From: Ahniella affigens
Lineage (GTDB): Bacteria; Pseudomonadota; Gammaproteobacteria; Xanthomonadales; Ahniellaceae
DNA length: 64,000 nucleotides
Assembly: GCF_003015185.1 (NCBI RefSeq)
Contig: NZ_CP027860.1
Coordinates: 3,224,001-3,288,000, forward strand
Direction of reading: 5' to 3'
Positions 20,801 through 28,560 of the stretch are shown here, piece after piece; position 1 is the stretch's first letter, and each line of letters opens with the position of its first letter. Made by a program: the position numbers and the translations under genes. Under the pieces are notes generated by a model. It had not been told where the DNA came from. It was given only the letters and a program-made list of their open reading frames with translations, and ran no database searches.

Positions 20801-21086
20801 CGACCTGACGCCAAATCGGCGTACCTACTTTCGCCGAAGCGCCATCGATCCGGGTCTTGCCCATCCGGTCCCGCTGCGCGAGCGCCTCCCGATAGCGATG
20901 CGATGGCACTTCCTTCTGTCCGACCGGCGCCCGCTTCTGCACGAAATAGTCCACCGCTGCCGCGGCATCGGTGTAGGCGAGTTTGCGCGGCGACAAGTCC
21001 CGCGTCCGTGTCGGCTCTGAATTTGAGCCAATCAGCAACGCGGCAACGGCGAGCCCAAACACGATTCCTGCGACTACTTTGTACAC
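17868..21086 (-). CDS. Large secreted sortilin/BNR-like propeller protein
   Basis: Predicted 1072 residues. The GTG at 21086 is chosen because GGGAG lies eight bases upstream and a signal-anchor sequence follows (VVAGIVFGLAVAALLIG). From about residue 90 to 810 there are BNR/sortilin-type blades with Asp-box motifs such as SIDAGNSW, SDDGGQSW, SDNRGQSF, SGNRGETW, SSDGGATW and STDGGQTF, consistent with one or two beta-propellers. The C-terminal 260 residues contain two copies of a domain with WY/WF..., LG/IGP, PVGTL.L and G.IPL.R patterns, each ending near a Cys (DTVCD; GTLCR). Catalytic residues are not evident. It is likely surface-exposed or secreted; its function is unknown. Confidence 0.82.
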   Translation of the reverse strand: MYKVVAGIVFGLAVAALLIGSNSEPTRTRDLSPRKLAYTDAAAAVDYFVQKRAPVGQKEVPSHRYREALAQRDRMGKTRIDGASAKVGTPIWRQVGPNLVGGRTRAIWFDTGNSRTMYAGAASGGVWKSIDAGNSWNLPSDDMANLAVTSIVQEPNSGRLYVGTGEGFYVNRPVSRSRGVRGDGIFASDDGGQSWLQLSATAGKSDFDYVNRLLLLPDGRLLAATRTGVWASDNRGQSFTRVLQVPIVEGCSDLAYSAATSRVLVSCGMHSAGGVWMSGNRGETWTKVYGDNGVGRTGLAVAPSNTSVVYGLSADPIDYGVRRVVRSSDGGATWTTRYERTTAATNGNLLLSNYFNLSEDCRTLNSIAGGGWYHNAIAVHPLNENVIYTGGVDLYRSGDGGGNFAPISRWSLDENAPAFAHADQHVIAFEPGYDEVDKTTLFVGNDGGIQSTDNAMGFGGTSVCTEAGIEVVWQNRNNGYYVMQFYHGSVAEDLSVIAGGMQDNGTMAGPSDDSQRWRDIYGGDGAYTLVDPRTPSVLYYASQWANLQRSQDGGQTSVGIANGIGANSADYQFITPMAIDRVNPNTLYTGGRVVYRSLNRGNNWQAISTTSLDPSRGQVSAIEVSEFNNLRVAVGFDSGAVAITDNANANTPTWRVVRPRTGFVASITIDPANQNRIFVVYSNFGGDKVFRSTDGGQTFVAIDGTDPSTKLPDVPAHSLLVDPRDGSRYLLGTDIGLFVGLNNGATWQADASGLGNVLIERLQAVSAPTGHELFAFTYGRGIFRTSLSALPLPKVNPGWSGLWVEQGVDGQGMQLLALPETDQMLMSWYTFLPDGARATRTKNLWLLGLGAVSNGVVTFNVSAAADGVFDAGDPSAQVPVGTVTLTMNSCASAQASYSLTIDGAAAVGQIPLTRLSPDTVCDLFRTSGEGAFSILPRPATPDLFQYGHTGAWHDASKPGQGLILETMPNQNQMIATWFTYDFADVLGNGRQSPMWLAAIGPISGNTATLNVILTTGGRIDQAGGITNTPVGTLRLTSASCTAMQAEYELDVAGQRRTGVIPLSRITAGTLCR

Positions 21087-21229
21087 GAAGCGACTCCCAG
21101 CGTTTGTGTGTCAACACCGTGGTCATAGCCGACTTCTTGGACAAGGGAAAGTGAAGCGAGTCATGGTTGACCTAAGACGCGGCGACCCAGAACGCGGCAG
21201 TGCGGCAGCCGCCTTGTCGACAGGCAAGA

Positions 21230-22432
21230 TTAGTCCCTGCCCCCAGCGGGCACGATCAAACTTGCCAACACGCGACCTTGTTCTCTGAACCATGAAAACC
21301 GACCACCATGCAGGCTGGCCATCGTTCTGGCCACGGCCAAGCCCATACCGTAACCGTGGCTCGGCGCGTCTGCAGACTTTTCGGTGTTGCTAACAATGAT
21401 CGCAAGCTCGCCGTCTTGATGCATCAGTTCAAGTTGAATGGGCTGGCTGCCGTGATCAAACGCATTTTTCAGGAGATTGGAGATCGCGCGTTCTAAGCAG
21501 AGTTCGCGGCCTTCGATGACGATCGGTGTGCTCGGCGCGTCGAAGGCGATTGGTCCGAGCATACGGAAGCGGATCGCGAGGCGGTCGCAGAGTGCGGCGA
21601 GGTCGATGCGGGTGATGGGTTCGTCGAGGCCGTGGCGTTGGAGGTCGAGGAACGCGGCGAGGAGGCGGTCCATTTCATCGAGGTTCGCGTCGATCTCTTG
21701 GCGGTTCTTCAATGGCGTGGGTTCGAGTTCGAGGGCGAACTTGAGGCGGGCGATCGGCGTTCGCAGATCGTGCGAGAAGCCGGTGAGCCAGGATTCGCGG
21801 GCGTGGTAGTGCTTGTGCACGGCAGCGGCAGCGGCGCTGAGTGCTTGCGCGAGTGCTTTGACCTCGTAGGAGCCCTGCCCCAGTTTGGCGACATCAATGC
21901 TGCCGTGGACCAGATTTGGTGCAGCGTCAGCGAGTGCCTGGAGTGAGCGCGTCAGGCGGTCGGAGAACCAGCCTCCAATCAGCAAAATCAACGCGGCTGA
22001 TACGATCAGTATCCACCAGCTCGCACGCGCGATGTTGCCGCGCAACGTTTGCATCGGCACACCAATCCATTGCTCAGGATCACGCTGGCTTTGCAACCAG
22101 AAGGTGGGGCGGTCGCCGCCTTCCAGGCGCACGTGATCGCGGCCTCGCCAGTCGCGCAGATCATCAAGGACCGCAACCGCCAAAGGGCTTCGAGTCGTTT
22201 CATCTGGCGGCAGTCGGTTGCGCATCTCCAGCAAGGGCGTTCGACCGTCTTGATGCTGCCGATAGTCAAGGGCACGATCGCCATCGGCTTGACGCGCGGC
22301 AAAGTCAATCCACTCTGCGATCTGGCGACTGCCGCCGTCGAGCGTTTGGCGCGCCATGACGGCACCGGCAACCAAGAACGCGATTAGCACGACGGCCGCC
22401 AAGAGCAACCAGATTTGCACTCTTAAGCTCAT
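21230..22432 (-). CDS. Sensor histidine kinase (EnvZ/CpxA-like)
   Basis: Predicted 400 residues. Membrane segments lie at about 7-27 and 138-156 with a periplasmic sensor region between them, followed by HAMP (about 157-210), the dimerisation/phosphoacceptor helix with SHDLRTPI (His 221), and the ATPase domain with N box NLLKNAFDHG and G box GYGMGLAVARTMASLHGG. The ATG overlaps the response-regulator stop by four bases (ATGA), so the two are translationally coupled. Divergent transcription of a Spy/CpxP-like gene suggests envelope-stress sensing, by analogy with CpxRA. Confidence 0.93.
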   Translation of the reverse strand: MSLRVQIWLLLAAVVLIAFLVAGAVMARQTLDGGSRQIAEWIDFAARQADGDRALDYRQHQDGRTPLLEMRNRLPPDETTRSPLAVAVLDDLRDWRGRDHVRLEGGDRPTFWLQSQRDPEQWIGVPMQTLRGNIARASWWILIVSAALILLIGGWFSDRLTRSLQALADAAPNLVHGSIDVAKLGQGSYEVKALAQALSAAAAAVHKHYHARESWLTGFSHDLRTPIARLKFALELEPTPLKNRQEIDANLDEMDRLLAAFLDLQRHGLDEPITRIDLAALCDRLAIRFRMLGPIAFDAPSTPIVIEGRELCLERAISNLLKNAFDHGSQPIQLELMHQDGELAIIVSNTEKSADAPSHGYGMGLAVARTMASLHGGRFSWFREQGRVLASLIVPAGGRD

Positions 22433-23145
22433 CGTTTCTCTCCGCTCAAGACCAGCACATAGCCAACACCCCAAACAGTTTGCAGATAACGCGGATTGCG
22501 GGAGTCGTCTTCGATCAGCTTGCGCAGCCTCGAGACCATGACATCGATGGAGCGATCGGCGGAACTGTAGTCTTCGCCGCGTGCCAGATTCATCAGGTGA
22601 TCGCGGGTGAGTGGTCGGCCGGCATGTTCGGCGAGTGCGGCAAGAATGGCGAACTCACCGCTGGTCAAGCGGAGTTGCTCGTCGCCCTGAAACAACAGGC
22701 GCTGTTCCAGATCCAGGCGAAAATTACCGAATCGAATCGGCTCGGCAGCGAGTCTCGGCGCGGCACCCACGGGCTGCGCGCGGCGCAGGCGGGCACGAAT
22801 GCGTGCCAGAAGTTCGCGCGGGCTGACGGGTTTGGACAGGTAATCATCGGCGCCGAATTCGAGTCCGAGCACGCGGTCGATCTCGTCGCCTCTGGCAGTC
22901 AACAGCACAATTGGCGTCTCGATACCTTCGCCGCGGAGCTGCTGACACGCGCGAATGCCATCGCCGTCAGGCAGGCCGGCATCGAGCAGGATCAGATCGA
23001 AGTGTTTTTCGGATAGCGCGCGTCGCATGCCGGCCAGATTGGCAACCTCGCGTACGCGATAGCCATGTTCTTTCAGATAGCGCGAGACCAAGTCGGTCAG
23101 GCGCGCGTCGTCGTCCACCAGCAATAGGGAATGGGTCTCGTCCAT
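22429..23145 (-). CDS. OmpR-family response regulator
   Basis: Predicted 238 residues. The receiver domain has the acidic pair DDD (11-13), the phosphoacceptor Asp 55 in LILLDAGLPDGDG, Thr 83 and Lys 105 (LSKPVSPRELLARI). The DNA-binding winged helix ends ADRSIDVMVSRLRKLIEDD and RYLQTVWGVGYVLV. It is the first gene of the regulator-kinase operon and is divergent from the Spy/CpxP-like gene with 187 bases between starts. Confidence 0.95.
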   Translation of the reverse strand: MDETHSLLLVDDDARLTDLVSRYLKEHGYRVREVANLAGMRRALSEKHFDLILLDAGLPDGDGIRACQQLRGEGIETPIVLLTARGDEIDRVLGLEFGADDYLSKPVSPRELLARIRARLRRAQPVGAAPRLAAEPIRFGNFRLDLEQRLLFQGDEQLRLTSGEFAILAALAEHAGRPLTRDHLMNLARGEDYSSADRSIDVMVSRLRKLIEDDSRNPRYLQTVWGVGYVLVLSGEKR

Positions 23146-23332
23146 GGCTGCACTATCGCCGCAGACCGGGGTTTCGACAAGCCGGCCCGGTCGCGGGCTG
23201 CAAGCAAGTGTTGCCGACCGGGGACTTGTTCATAACTGCTTACAAATTGGCCGAGTGCCGACATTCTTGGTTGTTGTTTCGGACGCAATCTGGTCCTGCC
23301 ACCAAGCCGGTGGTCCTTGAAACGGAGTTCTC

Positions 23333-23803
23333 ATGAAAACCCGAAGTCTTGTCCTGGTTGGCCTGTCCGCGCTGGCGCTGGCCGTGACCGGGGTCAGCCT
23401 GGCCCAGCAGCAATCCTTCGGCGCGCGCTGGCTGGAACGGCAGGAAGCCGCGCTGAGTCGTCTGGATCTGGATGCCGCGCAACGTACTCAGCTGGATCAA
23501 TTGCTCGCTGATCAACGCGCTTTTCGGCTCGCTGCGCATTCCGAAATCGGCACGCTGATCGATCAGACGCAATCGGACCTTCGTGCACCAGACGCTGATC
23601 TGCATCAGATCGCGGCCAATGCTGATCGTGCGCTGTTTGCATTGCTGGCCGAGGGCCGCGGACTCCGCAATCAGCGGATGGCGTTCTACGACAGCCTGAG
23701 TCCGGAGCAGCAAGCGGAAGTCCGGAGCATGCTCGCAAATCGCCTGGATCGCGCGAAGCGGCTGCATGCCTTCGTCGGCGATCTGATTGATCAGGCGCCG
23801 TAA
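23333..23803 (+). CDS. Spy/CpxP-like periplasmic protein
   Basis: Predicted 156 residues. The signal peptide (MKTRSLVLVGLSALALA) ends near SLAQQ. The mature part is helical, with charged amphipathic stretches and an LTxxQ-like segment (LDLDAAQRTQLDQLL, then YDSLSPEQQAEVRSML), as in Spy/CpxP periplasmic chaperones or sensors. GGAG precedes the ATG by six bases. Its divergent position beside a CpxRA-like pair suggests that it is a target and feedback regulator of that pair; this is inferred from arrangement only. Confidence 0.78.
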   Translation: MKTRSLVLVGLSALALAVTGVSLAQQQSFGARWLERQEAALSRLDLDAAQRTQLDQLLADQRAFRLAAHSEIGTLIDQTQSDLRAPDADLHQIAANADRALFALLAEGRGLRNQRMAFYDSLSPEQQAEVRSMLANRLDRAKRLHAFVGDLIDQAP

Positions 23804-23951
23804 GTCGGCCATTTGCCCCACCACGTTCCTGCGCTCGCACCTGACCCGGTGACAACTCCCCCGATGCGCTGGGTCAGGCTGCGAGTGTCTTGGAACGTCC
23901 TGTTTGTCCGTCGCAAATCATCTTTCATCACCCAATTCATCAGGAACACTT

Positions 23952-24479
23952 ATGAGCAAGATTTTGTTGTGCGTTGCTGCAATCGCTTTTCTGTCGCTGA
24001 CCATGGATGCTGATGCTGGCGGTCGGGCTCGCGCCGCGGGTGCCAAGCCAAATGCCGCTGGCGGTACCACTGCCGGCGCGGCCGCTGCGGGTTCGGGACC
24101 AAACGGCGGTCGCTTTGCCCGTGGTGGTACGGTCGCCACCGACGGTCAGGGCAATGCCGTAGGTGCCAGCGGCGGCGCGGTGCAAACGGCCAATGGCGGC
24201 ACCGCAGGCCGCGCCGGAGCATTTGAACGGAATGCGGATGGCTCAGGCACCCGCACTGGCGGCTTTGCGGCGAGCGGCAGTCAGGGCAATGTGCAATCTC
24301 AAGGCAGCACCGCGGTCAATGCCGATGGCACGTTTGCCGGATCGCGCAACACGCAGGCGACCAATGCGCAGACCGGAAATAGCTATGACGGCAACACGAC
24401 GTATTCGAACGAAGGCGTGAGCCATTCGGGCACGTGCACGAACGCGGCTGGTGAGGTCGTGACCTGCCCGAAGCGTTAA
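23952..24479 (+). CDS. Gly/Ala-rich secreted protein
   Basis: Predicted 175 residues. The ATG at 23952 is chosen because AGGA lies upstream and a signal peptide follows (MSKILLCVAAIAFLSL, cut near DADA). The mature protein is low-complexity, rich in Gly, Ala, Asn and Thr, with recurring short blocks such as DGQGNAVGA, ASGSQGNVQ and VNADGTFAGS. Two cysteines occur near the C-terminus (SGTCTNAAGEVVTCPKR). No known fold is recognised. Confidence 0.65.
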   Translation: MSKILLCVAAIAFLSLTMDADAGGRARAAGAKPNAAGGTTAGAAAAGSGPNGGRFARGGTVATDGQGNAVGASGGAVQTANGGTAGRAGAFERNADGSGTRTGGFAASGSQGNVQSQGSTAVNADGTFAGSRNTQATNAQTGNSYDGNTTYSNEGVSHSGTCTNAAGEVVTCPKR

Positions 24480-24637
24480 GTTGGCAATGCCCTATCGAGA
24501 CAGGGTCACGATCGTGATGGGGTCCTCACTCGCAAGATGCCGCGCGCGATCAATGGTCGCGTTGCGGCTATCGCGTTTGTTAGTTGGATTGCGGCCGGCT
24601 TAAGCTGCTCCCTCTGAATGCCACGCAACCTGGCCAC

Positions 24638-25039
24638 TCACTCCAGAACGGCGCGACGCTCGGCAATCGCTGCAGTCAGCAGCGTCGTCATCGATGGCTG
24701 CTGCAACGTCGCAGCGCTAGCTACTTTTACATGGCGCAGATACTTGCCGGTGCCTTCCAGCAACGACTCGGGATCCGGCAACGTTGCGCCGTAGTAGAAA
24801 CCGGCATTGATGTGTTTGGACTGAATGCCGATGTAGCAATAATGCTCCGACATCTTCTTTGGACCAAAGCCAAAACTGATGATGCGTTGCTTGGGCCAAG
24901 CCACGATGCAGGGTTCGGGATGCAAACGCAGGACCTGTTGCATCAGCGCCTCAGCCAGCGCGCGCATGGGGGGTGACGCCGATTCGAGCACAGCGTCGAC
25001 TTCAGGCATCACCAGCCGACCCATCACGGTCTTGGCCAT
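24638..25039 (-). CDS. DUF1801 domain protein
   Basis: Predicted 133 residues of the DUF1801/YdhG-like group. The diagnostic part is SKHINAGFYYGATLPDPES followed by LLEGTGKYLRHVKV. The N-terminal half carries helices and an ISFGFGPKK strand. The biochemical role of the family is not established. The gene stands alone on the minus strand. Confidence 0.75.
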   Translation of the reverse strand: MAKTVMGRLVMPEVDAVLESASPPMRALAEALMQQVLRLHPEPCIVAWPKQRIISFGFGPKKMSEHYCYIGIQSKHINAGFYYGATLPDPESLLEGTGKYLRHVKVASAATLQQPSMTTLLTAAIAERRAVLE

Positions 25040-25146
25040 TCACTGTTCCCTCTAGCATCGTTGCCTAAGAATCTGAGTTGATATGCTGGCGATGACCGAA
25101 CTGGTGAAACCAACCCAGCCAATCCGCGCGCCTTATAAATTCGACA

Positions 25147-25177
25147 CAAAAAAATTGGGCTCGATCGCTCGAGCCCA
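25147..25177 (-). terminator. Rho-independent terminator after the beta-barrel gene
   Basis: On the minus strand an 8-bp stem (gggctcga with tcgagccc, loop of four) is followed by AATTTTTTT. It lies about 30 bases beyond the stop at 25207. Confidence 0.85.
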
Positions 25178-25206
25178 CACTTGAATCTAAGCCCTGGATA
25201 GAAGTG

Positions 25207-26355
25207 TCAAAAATCAAATCGCCAAGTCGCCTCGACCTCAACCTGCGGGCCGGTGGCGTCTTTGTTCGTAGCGGAAACATTGCCGAGGAACGCCTGCGAG
25301 TCGGCGTACGTCGCATTCAGCGCAAAGCGGCCGAGATTGCGGGTGTTCTGCTCATAGCCCAGCGCGACATAGCCGCTGCTGATGGCGTCGGAAAGCGCGT
25401 TGCGAAGAATGGACTCAGTAGGCTCCGGCTGCTGATGCGTGCCGTAGCGCGCAACCAAGCCAGCCTGCGGGTTGATCGCGTAGCTCAGCTCAGCGCCGAA
25501 CACGTCCAGATCTTCCCACACAAACTCAGGTGAACCAGAGTCGCCGAGCAATGACAGGAATCGCGTTGGCAACGCGGTGCTGGAGAACGCCGTCAACTCG
25601 CTATAGCGGATGCGATCAGCCGACACCGACATCTGCCACTTCGGCGCAAACTGGTAACGAACCGTGACACCCGCCTGTGACGGCACATCGAAGTCGCCCG
25701 GATCGGAGAACACGCCGCGATAGGCATGCAGCGCTTCCATATTGATCCGCGACTGCACAAACGTATCCATGGCCACAGCTTGGCTCAGCGGCACGCTGTA
25801 ACCCACGCGCACGCCCGTACCGGCGACCTTTTCGATCGGCAATGTACGGTCGGTCAAATCTTCTGAACGCTGCGCCACCGTGGCGCCCATGCCCAGCGAC
25901 GCAAAGCGCTGTTCGGCAATGATCACGCCCGCAGAAAACGTACCGGCGCCCGTATCGGTGCTGAATGTTGGCGCGACGATATCGCGCACCAGCGCATTGC
26001 GGCCCAGGTTGAGCATGGAGCGATCATTGCCCGCATCATGAGCGACCGGCAGATCGGTCAGCGCACTGCGACCAACGCTCAGGCTCAACGTTTGCTCGGT
26101 GTTGCGCACCGGAATCGAGAAGCGCTCTTTGAGAGTGGTCTGTGCACCACGATCGAGAACCGTTGGCACGAGTGTCGCGGATTCTGCCCAATCGAAATTG
26201 GGCGTGACTGCTGCGCGCGCATACGACTGCCATTCACCCAGATCATTCGCACACGCATGCCCGGCGCCGATAGCGGCGACGATGGCGATGCTCAATGTTG
26301 TGCGAGACTTCAACACGGTAATGGCTCGGTGTGGCTTGTTGCGAATGAGCGACAT
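25207..26355 (-). CDS. Predicted outer-membrane beta-barrel protein
   Basis: Predicted 382 residues. The ATG at 26355 gives a basic N-region followed by a hydrophobic core (TTLSIAIVAAIGAG) and a cleavage site near ACAND. The mature sequence is made of alternating strands with aromatic ends and the protein ends WRFDF, an outer-membrane insertion signature (terminal Phe). No specific family is recognised; autotransporter-like or FadL-like barrels are possible. The ribosome site is poor. It has its own terminator and is divergent from thiD. Confidence 0.65.
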   Translation of the reverse strand: MSLIRNKPHRAITVLKSRTTLSIAIVAAIGAGHACANDLGEWQSYARAAVTPNFDWAESATLVPTVLDRGAQTTLKERFSIPVRNTEQTLSLSVGRSALTDLPVAHDAGNDRSMLNLGRNALVRDIVAPTFSTDTGAGTFSAGVIIAEQRFASLGMGATVAQRSEDLTDRTLPIEKVAGTGVRVGYSVPLSQAVAMDTFVQSRINMEALHAYRGVFSDPGDFDVPSQAGVTVRYQFAPKWQMSVSADRIRYSELTAFSSTALPTRFLSLLGDSGSPEFVWEDLDVFGAELSYAINPQAGLVARYGTHQQPEPTESILRNALSDAISSGYVALGYEQNTRNLGRFALNATYADSQAFLGNVSATNKDATGPQVEVEATWRFDF

Positions 26356-26465
26356 GGTGTCAAAAAAACAACAGCACGTCAACCGCCGTTCATCCGATTT
26401 TTTTGCCCAAAATGTGCCAAATGCTTGATCTGTACCCCAAATTCTGGGGATAGGAGCTTCCCAAA

Positions 26466-27272
26466 GTGTCTCAGAAAAACAACAAACCAATGTGTTTGGC
26501 CATTTCGGGTCTCGATCCGAGTGGCGGTGCGGGCTTGATCGCCGATGTCCGGACATTTGCAGCGCTGGGTGTCCATGGACTCGGCGTGGTGTCCGCAGAA
26601 ACCGTTCAGAACGCCAGCCGCGTGGACGCCGTTGTGCCTAAATCGGCCACTACGCTGAAATTGCAACTCGATTGTCTGCTGGAGGAATTGCGGCCAAACG
26701 CCTGCAAGATCGGCCTCTGTGGCGGTGCCGCCCAATTGCGGCTCCTGAAGCGCTACATCGACGCCGGCAAACTAGGCGCCGTTGTCCTGGATCCGGTGTT
26801 GGTGGCGTCCCGTGGCCAGCCTCTGGTGCCGGCCAGCACGCCGATCACGATGCTGCAACTGTTGCCGGCATTGGCGCTGCTGACCCCTAACCTGCCCGAA
26901 CTCGCGACGCTGAGTGGTTTGCCGACGAATTCCCCGGCGCAAGCGCAACGCGCTGCTGAGCATCTATTGGAGCGTGGCTTGTCCGCCATCCTGGTCAAGG
27001 GCGGGCATGGCCGGGGCCGATCCCTGGTCGATCGGTTGCTACTCGCCGAAGGTGATGCGTACGAATTTGCGCATCAGCGCCAAGCCGTCGGGAAGACTCA
27101 CGGCACTGGCTGCCATTTGTCGTCAGCCATTGCCGCCCAACTCGCGTTGGGCCGCGATCTGCCCGACGCGTGTGCGCACGCGATTGTCTGGACACAACGG
27201 GCCATCAGCCATGGCGGCGAGTTTGGACCAGAGCGCGTGCGGTTTCTTGATGATACCGCGCCAGCGCGATAG
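26466..27272 (+). CDS. thiD: Hydroxymethylpyrimidine/phosphomethylpyrimidine kinase
   Basis: Predicted 268 residues of the ribokinase-like fold. It phosphorylates HMP and HMP-P in thiamine synthesis. Motifs are ISGLDPSGGAG near the N-terminus, LLTPNLPE, LVKGGHG and the GTGC anion-hole motif in HGTGCHLSSA. The GTG start at 26466 is preferred because AGGAG lies nine bases upstream; the first ATG (26490) has none. No TPP riboswitch is seen in the 110-bp divergent gap. The gene ends 16 bases from the convergent kynU. Confidence 0.93.
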   Translation: MSQKNNKPMCLAISGLDPSGGAGLIADVRTFAALGVHGLGVVSAETVQNASRVDAVVPKSATTLKLQLDCLLEELRPNACKIGLCGGAAQLRLLKRYIDAGKLGAVVLDPVLVASRGQPLVPASTPITMLQLLPALALLTPNLPELATLSGLPTNSPAQAQRAAEHLLERGLSAILVKGGHGRGRSLVDRLLLAEGDAYEFAHQRQAVGKTHGTGCHLSSAIAAQLALGRDLPDACAHAIVWTQRAISHGGEFGPERVRFLDDTAPAR

Positions 27273-27288
27273 CCCCGCGCTGCCCCAA

Positions 27289-28560
27289 TCAGGCCCCGGC
27301 AAAAAACTGCCGCGCGGTCTCGGCAAAGCGCCAGCAATCACTGAAACGGTTGTAGAGCGGCGTTGGTGACATTCGGATCACATCGGGCTCACGCCAATCA
27401 CCCACGACGCCTTGTGCACCGAGGAACTCGAACAATGCGCGACCGGTATCGCGGCCCATCTTGACACGCAGACTGAGTTGGCAGCCGCGCTGCTCTGCGT
27501 CTGCGGGCGTGACGATGTCAATGTGATCACCGAGTTGGTGCTGCACCAATTGCTCCAAGTATGCGGTCAGTCGCACCGACTTTGCGCGCAGTCGCGCCAA
27601 GCCTGCGCGATGAAACACATCGAGCGATGCCTTCAATGGCGCCAGTGCAAATATCGGTGGGTTCGACAGTTGCCAGCCTTCTGCGCCTGGGGTCGGCACA
27701 AAATCGGGCCCCATCTTGAAACGGGTCGCCTGATCATGCCCCCACCAGCCCGCAAAGCGCGGCAGTTTGGCCTCGGCATGGCGCGCATGAACAAATGCGC
27801 CTGCGATCGAGCCCGGCCCGGAGTTCAGATATTTGTAGCTGCACCAGGCCGCAAAGTCGGCACCACTCTGGCTCAAGTCGACGGGGACATTGCCAACCGC
27901 GTGGGCCAAATCGAACCCCACCATGGCGCCCGCGCGATGCGCCAAGTCGGCAATCTGCTTCAGGTCAAAGCGCTGGCCGGTGCGGTATTGCACGCCTGGC
28001 CACAGAACAAGCGCGATGCGATGCCCTTGTTGAATCAGCACGCGCTTGATCGCCGCCATCGAGATGGTGCCGTTCTCGCCATCGGGATGCAATTCGATCA
28101 GATCGTTGACCGGATCGAAGCCATGAAACGCGATCTGCGACGCGACGGCATGTCGGTCCGACGGAAACGCGCCTGCCTCGATCAGAATCGCCGGGCGTTG
28201 TTTGGTGGGCTGATAGAAGCTGACCATCAACAAGTGCAGGTTGACTGTCAGCGAGTTCATCGCGACGACTTCAGACTCACTCGCACCCACGAGTTCGGCC
28301 AGATGCTGTCGAACAAAACTGTGGTACGGCATCCAAGGATTGCGCCCGCGAAAATGCCCCTCCACGCCCAGATCACGCCAATCCTCGAGCTCGGTCTGCA
28401 TGGCGGCCCAAGTCGCCCGCGGCTGCAGACCCAGTGAGTTACCGCAGAAATACGCTTGCTCGCGACCGTCGTGCTTCGGAATCAAGAACTCATCACGGAA
28501 CGAGGCCAACTCATCGCTCGCATCCTGCGCCAAGGCGTAGGCTTCGGAGATCGGGTTCAT
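27289..28560 (-). CDS. kynU: Kynureninase
   Basis: Predicted 423 residues. This PLP enzyme cleaves kynurenine or 3-hydroxykynurenine to anthranilate or 3-hydroxyanthranilate and alanine. Motifs are YFCGNSLGLQPR at the N-terminus, the PLP-region Asp in GFDLAHAVGN and the Schiff-base Lys in CSYKYLNSGPG. The ATG at 28560 overlaps the ACMSD stop by four bases (ATGA), so they are co-translated. The other kynurenine pathway genes are not in the window. Confidence 0.96.
   Translation of the reverse strand: MNPISEAYALAQDASDELASFRDEFLIPKHDGREQAYFCGNSLGLQPRATWAAMQTELEDWRDLGVEGHFRGRNPWMPYHSFVRQHLAELVGASESEVVAMNSLTVNLHLLMVSFYQPTKQRPAILIEAGAFPSDRHAVASQIAFHGFDPVNDLIELHPDGENGTISMAAIKRVLIQQGHRIALVLWPGVQYRTGQRFDLKQIADLAHRAGAMVGFDLAHAVGNVPVDLSQSGADFAAWCSYKYLNSGPGSIAGAFVHARHAEAKLPRFAGWWGHDQATRFKMGPDFVPTPGAEGWQLSNPPIFALAPLKASLDVFHRAGLARLRAKSVRLTAYLEQLVQHQLGDHIDIVTPADAEQRGCQLSLRVKMGRDTGRALFEFLGAQGVVGDWREPDVIRMSPTPLYNRFSDCWRFAETARQFFAGA

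Noticed and set aside
26356-26465. Possible TPP riboswitch upstream of thiD
   Set aside because: The 110-bp gap lacks the conserved CUGAGA and thi-box segments; only a small ccccaaattctgggg hairpin is present.
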